In this document: positions 1 to 7,085 of the stretch, piece after piece
Position numbering within the stretch: position 1 is the first letter of the stretch
Layout: each line of letters starts with the position of its first letter
Assembly (NCBI GenBank): GCA_031271065.1
Contig: JAISWP010000212.1
Coordinates: forward strand, 1-8,738
Origin: Synergistaceae bacterium
GTDB taxonomy: Bacteria > Synergistota > Synergistia > Synergistales > Synergistaceae
Length of the DNA: 8,738 bases
Direction: 5' to 3'
Notes under the pieces: model-generated
Database searches by the model: none
What the model was told of the DNA's origin: nothing
Seen by the model: the letters and a program-made list of their open reading frames with translations, nothing else
Program-made: the position numbers and the translations under genes

Positions 1-41
1 AGGTTCCCCAGCAAAACGACTCTGTTGTAACCTCTCGACAT
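1..41 (-). CDS. ssb: Single-stranded DNA-binding protein SSB, N-terminal fragment
   Basis: An ATG at 41..39 opens a frame that runs off the left edge and reads MSRGYNRVVLLGN followed by a partial codon that must be Leu (CT-). This matches the usual SSB N-terminus, the first strand of the OB fold (typically M-S/N-R-G/x-x-N-R-V-x-L-x-G-N-L). SSB coats single-stranded DNA in replication, recombination and repair. The start lies 9 bases after the rpsF stop, and rpsF-ssb-rpsR is a classic bacterial operon, so context and sequence agree. The ribosome-binding site is imperfect: AAGGG sits only two bases before the ATG, while GAGGAG at the end of rpsF is about 12 bases away, which suggests translational coupling to rpsF. 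Only 13 full codons are visible. The assignment rests on these and on synteny. Confidence 0.88.
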   Translation of the reverse strand, partial: MSRGYNRVVLLGN

Positions 42-50
42 GACCCTTAC

Positions 51-335
51 CTACTCCTCATCGATTGCGACGACCAAGTGGCGCAGCACCGAAGAACGCA
101 GACCGAGCACCCGGTCGAGTTCGCGGATGGCGTCCGGAACGAGCTTGAATGTGATGAGCGCGTAGAAACCTTCCTGCTGTTTCTTGATCGGGTAGGCAAG
201 GTGTCTCTTGCCCCAGAGGTCGATCTTTTCTACCTCCGCTCCCAATCCGCGCACGACCTCCGCTATTTCCTCCGCCGAAGCCCTGTGATCCTCAAGCCCT
301 TCCGTGAGAATTACCGTCAATTCGTAAAGCCGCAC
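51..335 (-). CDS. rpsF: 30S ribosomal protein bS6
   Basis: This is a small-subunit ribosomal protein that binds the central domain of 16S rRNA together with bS18. The predicted product is 94 residues, a normal length for bS6, and begins MRLYELTVIL, like the usual bS6 start M-R-x-Y-E. The family signature is visible as WGKRHLAYPI at residues 41-50, followed by KKQQEGFYAL. I chose the GTG at 335 over the GTG at 344. The upstream GTG is itself part of an excellent Shine-Dalgarno run, AGGAGGTGA, which leaves no spacer before it, whereas GGAGG stands 8 bases before the GTG at 335. The longer form would add an atypical Met-Lys-Asn. The gene follows the divIC/ftsB-like gene after an 89-base structured leader and precedes ssb by 9 bases. 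bS6 operons are often autoregulated by the S6:S18 complex. The leader here is a candidate for that, by inference only. Confidence 0.97.
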   Translation of the reverse strand: MRLYELTVILTEGLEDHRASAEEIAEVVRGLGAEVEKIDLWGKRHLAYPIKKQQEGFYALITFKLVPDAIRELDRVLGLRSSVLRHLVVAIDEE

Positions 336-340
336 GTTTT

Positions 341-349
341 TCACCTCCT
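341..349 (-). promoter_or_regulatory. rpsF ribosome-binding site that decides the start
   Basis: AGGAGGTGA on the minus strand is a near-complete complement of the 16S rRNA 3' end. Its GGAGG core lies 8 bases before the GTG at 335..333. The GTG at 344..342 is inside this run and so cannot be properly spaced from it. This supports the 94-residue form of bS6. Confidence 0.85.
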
Positions 350-410
350 CCCTGTGGACTGCGGGCCCTATGGCGGGCCCGTCGGCCTCTTCTTAAAAAA
401 GAGGCAGGGA
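349..410 (-). promoter_or_regulatory. Structured 5' leader of rpsF (candidate autoregulatory element)
   Basis: Read on the minus strand, the gap before rpsF holds two perfect hairpins. Hairpin 1 is GCCTCTT (405..399) with AAGAGGC (391..385), 7 bp with a 7-base loop. Hairpin 2 is CGGGCCC (381..375) with GGGCCCG (368..362), 7 bp with a 6-base loop. Three bases separate them. A further pairing is possible between TCCCTG (410..405) and CAGGGA (354..349). It would close both hairpins into a three-way junction and end directly beside the AGGAGGTGA ribosome-binding site; base 405 is shared with hairpin 1. The CCTC of hairpin 1 could instead pair with the GAGG of the ribosome-binding site. No U-run follows either hairpin, so this looks more like a translational control leader than a terminator. 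Many bacteria carry an S6:S18-binding RNA motif here; I have not aligned this leader to it. Confidence 0.5.
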
Positions 411-422
411 TAACGGTTGTCA

Positions 423-451
423 ATTATATACTTCTATTCCTCTTTGCGCAA
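423..451 (-). promoter_or_regulatory. Candidate sigma70-type promoter for rpsF-ssb
   Basis: A perfect -10 box TATAAT lies at 428..423 on the minus strand, just after the stop of the upstream division gene. With a 17-base spacer the -35 position is TTGCGC at 451..446, which matches TTGACA only in its first three bases. Transcription would begin near 416 and give a leader of about 80 bases containing both hairpins. The -10 box is strong and the -35 weak. Read-through from the upstream operon is equally possible. Confidence 0.42.
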
Positions 452-736
452 CATATCCTCGGAAACAATCTCTATCCTGTATATCTTCTCCCCAGGCCGG
501 ACCAGGTTGAACTCCTCCCTCGCGAGAAAGGCCATTCCAGCCGGCGTCGTGTAATAGCTGATTTTCTCCTGAAGCTCCTGATTTTTTCTGGTGAGTTCGA
601 CAAGCTCCCCCATGCGAAGCTCCAACTCGTCGGACAGGCGTTCTATCCTGCCGACCTCCCTGAAAAACGTGGCCACAGTAACCGCCATTATGAACGTGGT
701 CACGGCGTATATTATGACCCATCTCAGCTTCGGCAT
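434..736 (-). CDS. Septum formation initiator family protein (FtsB/DivIC-like)
   Basis: This is a 100-residue single-pass membrane protein of the FtsB/DivIC type. Such proteins link the late division proteins (FtsL and FtsQ/DivIB) at the septum and help activate septal peptidoglycan synthesis. In order it shows a short N-terminus MPKLRW, a hydrophobic membrane segment at about residues 7-25, a charged coiled-coil region at about 27-60 rich in Glu, Leu and Arg, and a C-terminal block at about 61-90. That block, with YYTTPAGMAFLAREEFNLVRPGEKIYRIEI split around residue 76, has the family layout of an Ala-Arg-Glu helix followed by Pro-Gly-Glu and a hydrophobic strand. The ATG is 12 bases after the argS stop. 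An AAGGA ribosome-binding site overlaps that stop, so translation is probably coupled to argS. FtsB, DivIC and FtsL cannot be told apart from this sequence alone, so no symbol is given. Confidence 0.88.
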   Translation of the reverse strand: MPKLRWVIIYAVTTFIMAVTVATFFREVGRIERLSDELELRMGELVELTRKNQELQEKISYYTTPAGMAFLAREEFNLVRPGEKIYRIEIVSEDMLRKEE

Positions 737-748
737 TTTATATTTTCC

Positions 749-2425
749 TTACATCTTCTCCGGGGCGGACACTCCCACCAGCCGGAGAGCGTTCGCTATG
801 GTTACTCTCGCGGCCTCCGAGAGCAGAAGCCTCGCATTTGTCACCTCGGGGCTTTCGCCCAGGACTTTCAGAGTGTTATAGAACGAATGGAACGCCTCGG
901 CAAGGGACGCCGCGTAAAAAGCGATCCTGTGAGGTTCCAGGCTGGATGCGGCCTTGGCTGTTTCCTCCGGGAAACGCGATATCTCCCTGACGAGTTTTAT
1001 CTCGCATGGTTCGCGGAGCAGATTCATATCGACCGACGAACACGAAGGTACCGAAAACCCCCGCGCGGCCGCTTCCCTTATGATGCTGCATATCCTCGCG
1101 TGGGCGTACTGCACGTAATAAACCGGGTTGTCCGACGAAGTCTCCTTCGCGACTTCCAGGTCAAATTCCAGATGGGTGTCGCATTTTCGATTGACGAAGG
1201 AAAATCGCGCCGCGTCGCGTCCCACCTCGTCCATTACCTCCCTCAGCGTCACGAAGGTACCGGCCCGTTTCGACATTGCGACGGGCTCGCCGCCGCGGAG
1301 CAGGCTGACGAACTGAATGAGCAGGAATCTGAGGCTCTCGTCCTCCTTCCCCAATGCCTCGTTGACGGAGCGGATCCTTGGTACGTAACCGTGATGGTCG
1401 GCCCCCCACACATATATCAGCGAGTCGAATCCGCGTTCGTATTTGTCCAGAAGGTAGGCGGTATCAGAGGTAAAATAAGTGGGGTCGCCATTGCTTCTTA
1501 TCATGACCCGGTCCTTGTCGTCCCCGAACGCGGAGGATTTGAACCACACCGCTCCGTCCAGGTCATACGCGTAACCCCTTTTTTTCAGAATGGCAATAGT
1601 CCTCTCCGTAAGGTCGTCGCTGTAAAGCGATTTTTCGGAGAACCAAACGTCGAACTTAACCCCGAAATCGTCGAGGTCCCGTTTTATCATCTCGAGCACC
1701 CGTCCGCTGGTCCTCGCTGTAAAAAACCCGAGCGTTTCCTCCAGGGGTTTTGAGAGGAGAGAATCTCCCAGCTCGTCGGCTATCCCCTGCGCGATGACGT
1801 CTATATAGTCTCCCGGATACCCGTCTTCCGGGAACGGGGCCGCGTCCCCTCTTCCCAGGAGCGCGAAGTATCTCGACTGGGTCGACTTGCCTAGGTTCGT
1901 CATTTGGTTTCCCGCGTCGTTGATGTAGTATTCGCGTTCGACCTTCCATCCGGAAAACTCCAGGATGGAGGCCATGACGTCTCCCACCGCTCCGTTGCGT
2001 CCGTGTCCGAGGTGCAGAGGCCCGGTCGGGTTCGCGCTGACAAATTCGACCTGAACCCTGCGGCCCTTCCCCAGATCGCTCGAGCCGTAAGCATAGCCCA
2101 GCTCTATGACCGTTTTGAGAGTCTCCTGTATCCAGCCCTCCGTCAGGGTGAAGTTGATGAAACCCGGAGGGGCCGCCTGGACGCCGCCTATGGCTCCGTC
2201 ATTTTCCATAAAACCAATGATTTCGGCAGCCAGCTCCATCGGTTTCATCCCGAAAAGACCCGACAGCTTCATAGCCGCATTGGCGGCCCAGTCGCCCTGT
2301 CCCTCCCTTTTAGGGCGTTCGAGCAGCACGGAAAAACCGTCCGGCAGCGCTGCATTATGCTTAGAGGCCGTTTTCAAGACCGCCTCCATGACTATCCTCG
2401 ATATGACGTCTTTGCTGTTATCCAT
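749..2425 (-). CDS. argS: Arginyl-tRNA synthetase
   Basis: This cytoplasmic class I aminoacyl-tRNA synthetase charges tRNA-Arg with arginine using ATP. Its 558 residues are a normal length. An N-terminal tRNA-recognition (Add-1) domain spans about residues 1-110. The Rossmann catalytic core follows, with the HIGH motif as HLGH at 138-141 inside NPTGPLHLGHGRNG. GADHHGYVPR lies at 341-350, and the KMSK-type loop reads AMSKRAGT at 383-390. The C-terminal anticodon-binding DALR domain includes DNPVYYVQYAHARI at about 432-445 and ends ALRLVGVSAPEKM. All expected catalytic motifs are present. The gene starts 26 bases after the DUF3857-like gene and is followed 12 bases later by the division gene. 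The start at 2425 has a poorly spaced ribosome-binding site: AAGG two bases away, AAGGGG about 12 away. A second ATG at 2389 has a better-spaced GAGG, but beginning there would remove most of the first helix, so I keep 2425. Confidence 0.98.
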   Translation of the reverse strand: MDNSKDVISRIVMEAVLKTASKHNAALPDGFSVLLERPKREGQGDWAANAAMKLSGLFGMKPMELAAEIIGFMENDGAIGGVQAAPPGFINFTLTEGWIQETLKTVIELGYAYGSSDLGKGRRVQVEFVSANPTGPLHLGHGRNGAVGDVMASILEFSGWKVEREYYINDAGNQMTNLGKSTQSRYFALLGRGDAAPFPEDGYPGDYIDVIAQGIADELGDSLLSKPLEETLGFFTARTSGRVLEMIKRDLDDFGVKFDVWFSEKSLYSDDLTERTIAILKKRGYAYDLDGAVWFKSSAFGDDKDRVMIRSNGDPTYFTSDTAYLLDKYERGFDSLIYVWGADHHGYVPRIRSVNEALGKEDESLRFLLIQFVSLLRGGEPVAMSKRAGTFVTLREVMDEVGRDAARFSFVNRKCDTHLEFDLEVAKETSSDNPVYYVQYAHARICSIIREAAARGFSVPSCSSVDMNLLREPCEIKLVREISRFPEETAKAASSLEPHRIAFYAASLAEAFHSFYNTLKVLGESPEVTNARLLLSEAARVTIANALRLVGVSAPEKM

Positions 2426-2451
2426 GTCCTTCGAAAACCCCTTAGGAAAAA

Positions 2452-4272
2452 TTACTTTCTGAGCGGCACGGATGTATCCGGCCAGCCCGCCACGAGAGCG
2501 AGCTGGTCAGATATCCTGGCCGACGTATACTCGTCTATATCGGAAGCTCTGACGGTCCATCTGCACGACGCCTCCGTCCGGGCTCTTTTAGTCCAGTGCA
2601 CCACGGATTGCTCCAGCATCGCTTTGGAATCTCCGGACACGCTTCTGCCGGGGAGGTCGAGCGCCTTGTAACCCCGCGGCGTGGTTATCATGGAGTTTAT
2701 CTCGAAAACGAACGGGAAACGAAAAGCATATTTGGTCCCGGGTGCGGGTATCGTCTCGAAAGCTCTTGGAATTCCGCCCATGAGCCTGAAAAGGATGCTG
2801 TTTGCGGATACGATGCCCGGAGCCGCGTTCACCGACATCGTGACCCTGCATCCTGATCCGAGGGGTTTGACTGACTGAGTATTCAGGATTATCCCCGGCA
2901 CTTTGAAAATCATGCCGCTCAGTATCTCCTGAGCTGTATCGGCAAACGAGAGATCGTCGGTATTCACGGCAAAAATATCCATCCAGGCCCCGGTGAGCGT
3001 CATATCCAGGACGCCGGAGACGGTTCCGTCCTCGCCGAGAGACACCTTCCAATTCTGGCTGAAAGTGTGGTCGGACGCGGACCCCCTGGGAAGCGTGATC
3101 CTTTCTATCCCGGAATTGCCCGCCCTGTAGAGAGGCTGTCCGTAAAGGGATGGAGGCAGTTTTTCCGGACTCCCGGAATATCCCGCCCTGTAATACACCT
3201 CTTTTTTCGCGTCGTCCGCGGCCTTGAGCACCGGTCCGCTCCATACTTTGGGGGACGCCGGCCCATCTGTGCCCGAGGGCATGGATTGCTCCCAGTACAC
3301 CTGAGTCCTGAACCCCAGCGCCGACATCCATTTCGCGGCGATCAGGACCTGTTCCCAGGCGGTCCACGGACCGTCCGGCGGTATCATATCGATCGTCCGC
3401 ACTTTCGATGTCCCGTCCTCCTGGGGTATGGACCTTGCCGCCATGAATCTGTAAATGGCGCCGGCGGTCTTGAATACACTGCCCTTCTGCATCGACACAG
3501 ACTGAGGGATGCGTGGGGCGTAAGGGACATTCTCGAGGTCTTTCAGTTTTTTAAGGGCGGCGAGATACCCGTGTTCAAGGCTGAATGAAAGCATCGGCCT
3601 GCCGGAACCGGCCATACCCGTTCCGACGTGCGCCGGTTCGTTCAGGATCGTCCAGGTCATGCGCTCTGTCCGCCCGTTTTTCACCCGCTCCGGATCCCCT
3701 ATTCCGACGCCGTCCCAGTAAACTCTCATGCCGTCCGGGACCTCGACAGTGACGGTCTGCTCCCATATCGGAAGCTCGCCGGCGAACGTGAGCACATCGT
3801 CGAGATAATACCGGCCGGGAACATTTTCATACCAGGTTACGACGGCGACGAGACCGCCGGCGTCGTCCGGGAACGCGACCTCGGCGCCTTTGATGCCTCC
3901 CGCGTCGTACTCCGAGACCGGAAGTTCGTCGAGTTTCTGTCCTTCGAGGTCGTACAGGCTCGCTTCCGTGACTTCGAGAACAGCCCTCTCACCGTCGGGG
4001 TACGGGAAACGGCGGGGCTTCACGCCGTCCGCCTCGCCTAGAAGTATCATGGAAATGTGCGAATGATATTTACCCCCGTCCTGGGTCAGGGAGTACCTGT
4101 CCGAATTCATCCACACGACCCCGGACGTCCCCGGGAAAGCGGCAAGAGACGGAGCCTCGCGGCCCATCCGCGAAATTTCGCCCGGAATGTCCCAGTCGGA
4201 CGCGGACGACATGGATGAGACTGCTGCCAAAAATACAAAAACTATCGGTAAGAAAGCTGAAAACCGCCTCAT
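2452..4272 (-). CDS. Secreted DUF3857/transglutaminase-like protein, apparently catalytically inactive
   Basis: This 606-residue protein is predicted to be exported. Its N-terminus has two Arg, a hydrophobic stretch at residues 5-20 and a signal peptidase I-type site near SSA|SD at 24/25; there is no lipobox. Residues about 48-225 resemble a DUF3857 beta domain (repeated strands, LYDLEGQKL at 106-114, then the WYENVPGRYYLDDVLTF region). Residues about 265-395 have the layout of the transglutaminase core found in DUF3857 proteins: a helix-rich part, then WMSALGFRTQVYW at 315-327, and an LPPSLYGQPLYR turn at 372-383. A C-terminal beta-rich part (about 400-606) follows. The segment where the catalytic Cys should stand reads GPWTAWEQ at 301-308. 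The only two Cys in the protein, 475 and 570, lie far away, and no clear His/Asp partners are seen. It is probably a structural or binding protein of the envelope. The start has a GGGGGG ribosome-binding site. Substrate and role are unknown, and the family call is from recalled patterns. Confidence 0.75.
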   Translation of the reverse strand: MRRFSAFLPIVFVFLAAVSSMSSASDWDIPGEISRMGREAPSLAAFPGTSGVVWMNSDRYSLTQDGGKYHSHISMILLGEADGVKPRRFPYPDGERAVLEVTEASLYDLEGQKLDELPVSEYDAGGIKGAEVAFPDDAGGLVAVVTWYENVPGRYYLDDVLTFAGELPIWEQTVTVEVPDGMRVYWDGVGIGDPERVKNGRTERMTWTILNEPAHVGTGMAGSGRPMLSFSLEHGYLAALKKLKDLENVPYAPRIPQSVSMQKGSVFKTAGAIYRFMAARSIPQEDGTSKVRTIDMIPPDGPWTAWEQVLIAAKWMSALGFRTQVYWEQSMPSGTDGPASPKVWSGPVLKAADDAKKEVYYRAGYSGSPEKLPPSLYGQPLYRAGNSGIERITLPRGSASDHTFSQNWKVSLGEDGTVSGVLDMTLTGAWMDIFAVNTDDLSFADTAQEILSGMIFKVPGIILNTQSVKPLGSGCRVTMSVNAAPGIVSANSILFRLMGGIPRAFETIPAPGTKYAFRFPFVFEINSMITTPRGYKALDLPGRSVSGDSKAMLEQSVVHWTKRARTEASCRWTVRASDIDEYTSARISDQLALVAGWPDTSVPLRK

Positions 4273-4297
4273 AATTACCCCCCGGGTGTATGCAAAG

Positions 4298-4328
4298 ACC
4301 GCTGACTCGAATAACTTACGGCAGCGGT
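4298..4328 (-). terminator. Hairpin after secA, possible weak terminator
   Basis: On the minus strand ACCGCTG (4328..4322) pairs perfectly with CAGCGGT (4304..4298), a 7-bp stem with a 17-base loop. It begins a few bases after the secA stop and is followed by CTTTG. The stem can continue past one mismatch using the flanking A-rich and T-rich bases. The U-run is short and the loop large, so termination may be partial, letting some secA transcripts continue into the next gene. Confidence 0.45.
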
Positions 4329-4331
4329 TCT

Positions 4332-7031
4332 TTAATTTTTCGCGCCCTCCGCCGTAACGGACACGCTTCTTCCGCAGCAGTGCTTATATTTTTTCCCGCT
4401 TCCGCAGGGACAGGGATCGTTGCGCCCTACCTTCTTTCCGTGATGCACAGGCCTCGGTTTTTCATCCCCGGACGAGGACATCTGTTCGGCCCCAGGGTTA
4501 TGGGCACCGGGCAGCATCATATCGCGGCCCTCCCTCATCGCGCGCCTTGCGGACGATGAACTCTCGGGGTTTACGACCGCAACTCTCATGGCATACTCGG
4601 TGACTTTCTCCCTGACTCCCTGCAAGGTCTCCTGAAAGAGATTATAGGATTCAAATTTGTACTCGAGCAGAGGGTCTTTCTGCCCTATCGCCCGCAGCCC
4701 TATACCCCGCCGCAGCTCGTCCATGCTCAGAAGGTGCTCCCTCCAGCTTGCGTCAAGCACCTGCAGCAGGACGAAACGAAATATCCTGGAGGCATTCTCC
4801 GCGCCCAGCTCCGCCAGTTTGGCGTCAAAGCGGGACCTCAGCTCCGAGCGCATCTTGGCCTCGGCGTCCGGAAGGTCCGTCTGGAGCTCGACCGCCGCCA
4901 GCGGCGCCTCGAATCCGGGCCAGAAAGTGGATTTCAGCCGCGTACCGACGCCCTTGACGTCGGGTCCCTCCGAATCAGTGAAAACCTTTTCCAGGATGGA
5001 GGACAGCGTATCCTCGATTATGCCCCATGTACGCCCTATTATGTCAGAGTCGGTCAAAATCGCGTCGCGCTCGCGGTACACCGCTTCGCGCTGCTGATTC
5101 ATGACGTCGTCGTAGGACAAAAGCTGCTTTCTTATGTCGAAGTGCATCGCCTCGACCTTTTTCTGAGCGCCCTCTATAGTTTTGGTGAGAAGGGAATTCT
5201 CGATCGACTCCCCTTCCTCCATGCCGAGTTTAGTCATGATATTCTGGACTCTCTCGCCGCCGAAAAGCCGCAGCAGATCATCCTCCAAAGCCACGTAGAA
5301 TCTGCTTTCCCCCGGATCGCCCTGTCTTCCGGAGCGCCCTCTGAGCTGGTTGTCGATCCTGCGGGACTCGTGACGTTCGACTCCCACGATGCGAAGCCCT
5401 CCCAGCTCTACGACCTTGCCGCGCTCTTTGGAGCACTGTGATCTGAAACTCGCGTATAACTCCTCATATTCGGCGGAGTTCTGGGGTATATCACGTCTTG
5501 AGGATTCCTCACGGGCCATGAACTCCGCGTTGCCGCCGAGCACAATGTCGGTGCCGCGTCCGGCCATGTTGGTGGCTACGGTGACGGCGCCTATTCGTCC
5601 GGCCTGAGCCACTATGACGGCTTCCCTGTCATGAGCCTTGGCGTTCAGCACGCTGTGAGGTATCCTGCGGGCCTTCAGAAGACGGCTCATCTTCTCCGAA
5701 TCCTCTATGGACGGAGTCCCCACAAGCACGGGCTGTCCCCTCTTATAGCTCTCGTCCACCTCGTCGGCGACGGCGGAAAACTTTTCGAGTTTAGTCCTGA
5801 AAATCACGTCGGAGTGGTCGGCCCTGATCATGGGGAGGTGTGTCGGTATGGTCACCACTTCGAGCCCGTATATTTCCTTGAACTCCTCCGCCTCTGTCAG
5901 AGCCGTTCCGGTCATCCCGGACAGTTTGTTATACATCCTGAAATAATTCTGCAGTGTAACGGTGGCCAGGGTCTGATTTTCCCTGCCGACCCGGACCCGC
6001 TCCTTCGCCTCTATGGCCTGGTGGAGCCCCTCCGAGTAGCGGCGGCCTATCATCAGGCGGCCGGTGAATTCGTCGACTATGACTATCTCCCCGTCTTTTA
6101 CGACGTAATGGATATCGCGCTGAAAGAGATTGTGGGCCTTCAAACTCTGAGTTATCTTGTGGGCCAGCTCGGTGTTGGCGTAGTCGGTAAAGAGCTCCGG
6201 CAGATTGAGGAGACGTTCGCAGTGGGCGATCCCCTCCTCCGTGAGGGCTACGTTGCGCTCTTTCTCGTCTATTTCATAGTCGGCGCCCTTCCGGAGCGAA
6301 CGGGCCGCGGAATCGGCCCTCTTATAGGACTCTACGTTGTCCTCGGAAGGCCCCGAGATTATGAGAGGGGTGCGGGCCTCGTCGATCAGGATGGAGTCAA
6401 CTTCGTCCACTATGCAGAAATTATGTCCGCGCTGGACTTTTTCTTCCGCGGAGTGAGCCATGTTATCGCGCAGGTAGTCGAACCCGAATTCGCTGTTCGT
6501 GCCGTAGGTGATATCAGCCCGGTACGCGGCAGCCCTCTCTGAGTGCTCCATGAAGGGCGATATGACGCCGACCGTGAGCCCCATACCGTTGTAGACAGGA
6601 CCCATCCACTCCGCGTCGCGCCTGGCAAGGTAATCGTTGACCGTCACCACGTGGGCGCCGCGCCCCTCTATCGCGTTCAGGACGACGGCCAGAGTGGCGA
6701 CCAGAGTTTTACCCTCGCCGGTCTTCATCTCGGCTATTTTGCGTTCGTGCAGCGCGAGCCCTCCGATCATCTGCTCGTCGAAGTGCCGAAGCCCGAGCTT
6801 TCTCACCGAAACCTCCCTGACGCGTGCGAATACCTCCGGCAGTATATCGTCGAGCGCCTCGCCTCCCGCGAGTCTTTCTCTGAAAAATCCTGCGGAATCC
6901 TCCAGCTCTCTGCCGGACATGAGCTTGACTTCACCTTCCAGCGATCCTATATCGGAAGCGATGTCCCTGTATCTGGAGACCAGCTTCTCGTTTGGGTCGA
7001 ACCCCAAAATTTTAAACAGATTTTTTAACAT
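4332..7031 (-). CDS. secA: Preprotein translocase ATPase SecA
   Basis: SecA is the cytoplasmic motor that pushes unfolded preproteins through the SecYEG channel by ATP hydrolysis. At 899 residues it is within the usual range. Visible parts are: N-terminal MLKNLFKILGFDPNEK; Walker A in EMKTGEGKT at 101-109; Walker B/DEAD-type region VDEVDSILIDEART at 208-221; the preprotein cross-linking region beginning after about 225; FTGRLMIGRRYSEGLHQAIE at 322-341; NBD2 motifs with TNMAGRGTDIVLGG at 487-500 and QLRGRSGRQGDPG at 562-574; helical scaffold and wing domains to about 830; and a C-terminal zinc-binding tail CPCGSGKKYKHCC at 874-886 (Cys 874, 876, 885, 886), which in this family binds SecB or lipid and ribosome. 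A 13-residue extension, GRSVSVTAEGAKN, follows the zinc motif. An in-frame TAA eight bases upstream rules out an earlier start. GGAGG lies 14 bases away, a loose fit. The gene seems to have its own promoter. Confidence 0.99.
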   Translation of the reverse strand: MLKNLFKILGFDPNEKLVSRYRDIASDIGSLEGEVKLMSGRELEDSAGFFRERLAGGEALDDILPEVFARVREVSVRKLGLRHFDEQMIGGLALHERKIAEMKTGEGKTLVATLAVVLNAIEGRGAHVVTVNDYLARRDAEWMGPVYNGMGLTVGVISPFMEHSERAAAYRADITYGTNSEFGFDYLRDNMAHSAEEKVQRGHNFCIVDEVDSILIDEARTPLIISGPSEDNVESYKRADSAARSLRKGADYEIDEKERNVALTEEGIAHCERLLNLPELFTDYANTELAHKITQSLKAHNLFQRDIHYVVKDGEIVIVDEFTGRLMIGRRYSEGLHQAIEAKERVRVGRENQTLATVTLQNYFRMYNKLSGMTGTALTEAEEFKEIYGLEVVTIPTHLPMIRADHSDVIFRTKLEKFSAVADEVDESYKRGQPVLVGTPSIEDSEKMSRLLKARRIPHSVLNAKAHDREAVIVAQAGRIGAVTVATNMAGRGTDIVLGGNAEFMAREESSRRDIPQNSAEYEELYASFRSQCSKERGKVVELGGLRIVGVERHESRRIDNQLRGRSGRQGDPGESRFYVALEDDLLRLFGGERVQNIMTKLGMEEGESIENSLLTKTIEGAQKKVEAMHFDIRKQLLSYDDVMNQQREAVYRERDAILTDSDIIGRTWGIIEDTLSSILEKVFTDSEGPDVKGVGTRLKSTFWPGFEAPLAAVELQTDLPDAEAKMRSELRSRFDAKLAELGAENASRIFRFVLLQVLDASWREHLLSMDELRRGIGLRAIGQKDPLLEYKFESYNLFQETLQGVREKVTEYAMRVAVVNPESSSSARRAMREGRDMMLPGAHNPGAEQMSSSGDEKPRPVHHGKKVGRNDPCPCGSGKKYKHCCGRSVSVTAEGAKN

Positions 7032-7054
7032 TACGCTTTATCCCGCCTCCGAAA

Positions 7055-7079
7055 CGCCGGCCGTAACATCTGACCGGCG
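7055..7079 (-). promoter_or_regulatory. GC-rich hairpin in the secA leader
   Basis: On the minus strand CGCCGGTC (7079..7072) pairs with GGCCGGCG (7062..7055): 8 bp including one T-G wobble, with a 9-base loop. TTTC follows. It lies 23 bases before the secA start and downstream of the candidate promoter, so it would be in the secA 5' leader. The U-run is too short for a confident terminator. It could end transcripts from the DUF362 gene, attenuate secA, or stabilise the mRNA. Confidence 0.4.
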
Positions 7080-7085
7080 GAAAAT

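Noticed and set aside
385..405. Hairpin 1 in the rpsF leader as an intrinsic terminator of the upstream operon
   Set aside because: The T-rich run is in the loop side and no U-run follows the stem on the minus strand, so it does not fit an intrinsic terminator.
420..722. Alternative minus-strand frame of 100 codons overlapping the ftsB/divIC-like gene
   Set aside because: Its composition is Gly/His/Arg-rich without a membrane segment, while the chosen frame has a full FtsB/DivIC architecture and a coupled ribosome-binding site.
887..2671. Long plus-strand open frames opposite argS and the end of the DUF3857-like gene (887-1753 and 1904-2671)
   Set aside because: The opposite-strand proteins are unmistakable in their family motifs. 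The plus-strand translations show no recognisable domains.
5631..6542. 303-codon plus-strand open frame opposite secA
   Set aside because: It lies wholly within the highly conserved secA coding region, has no convincing ribosome-binding site or family pattern, and mirrors secA codon bias.
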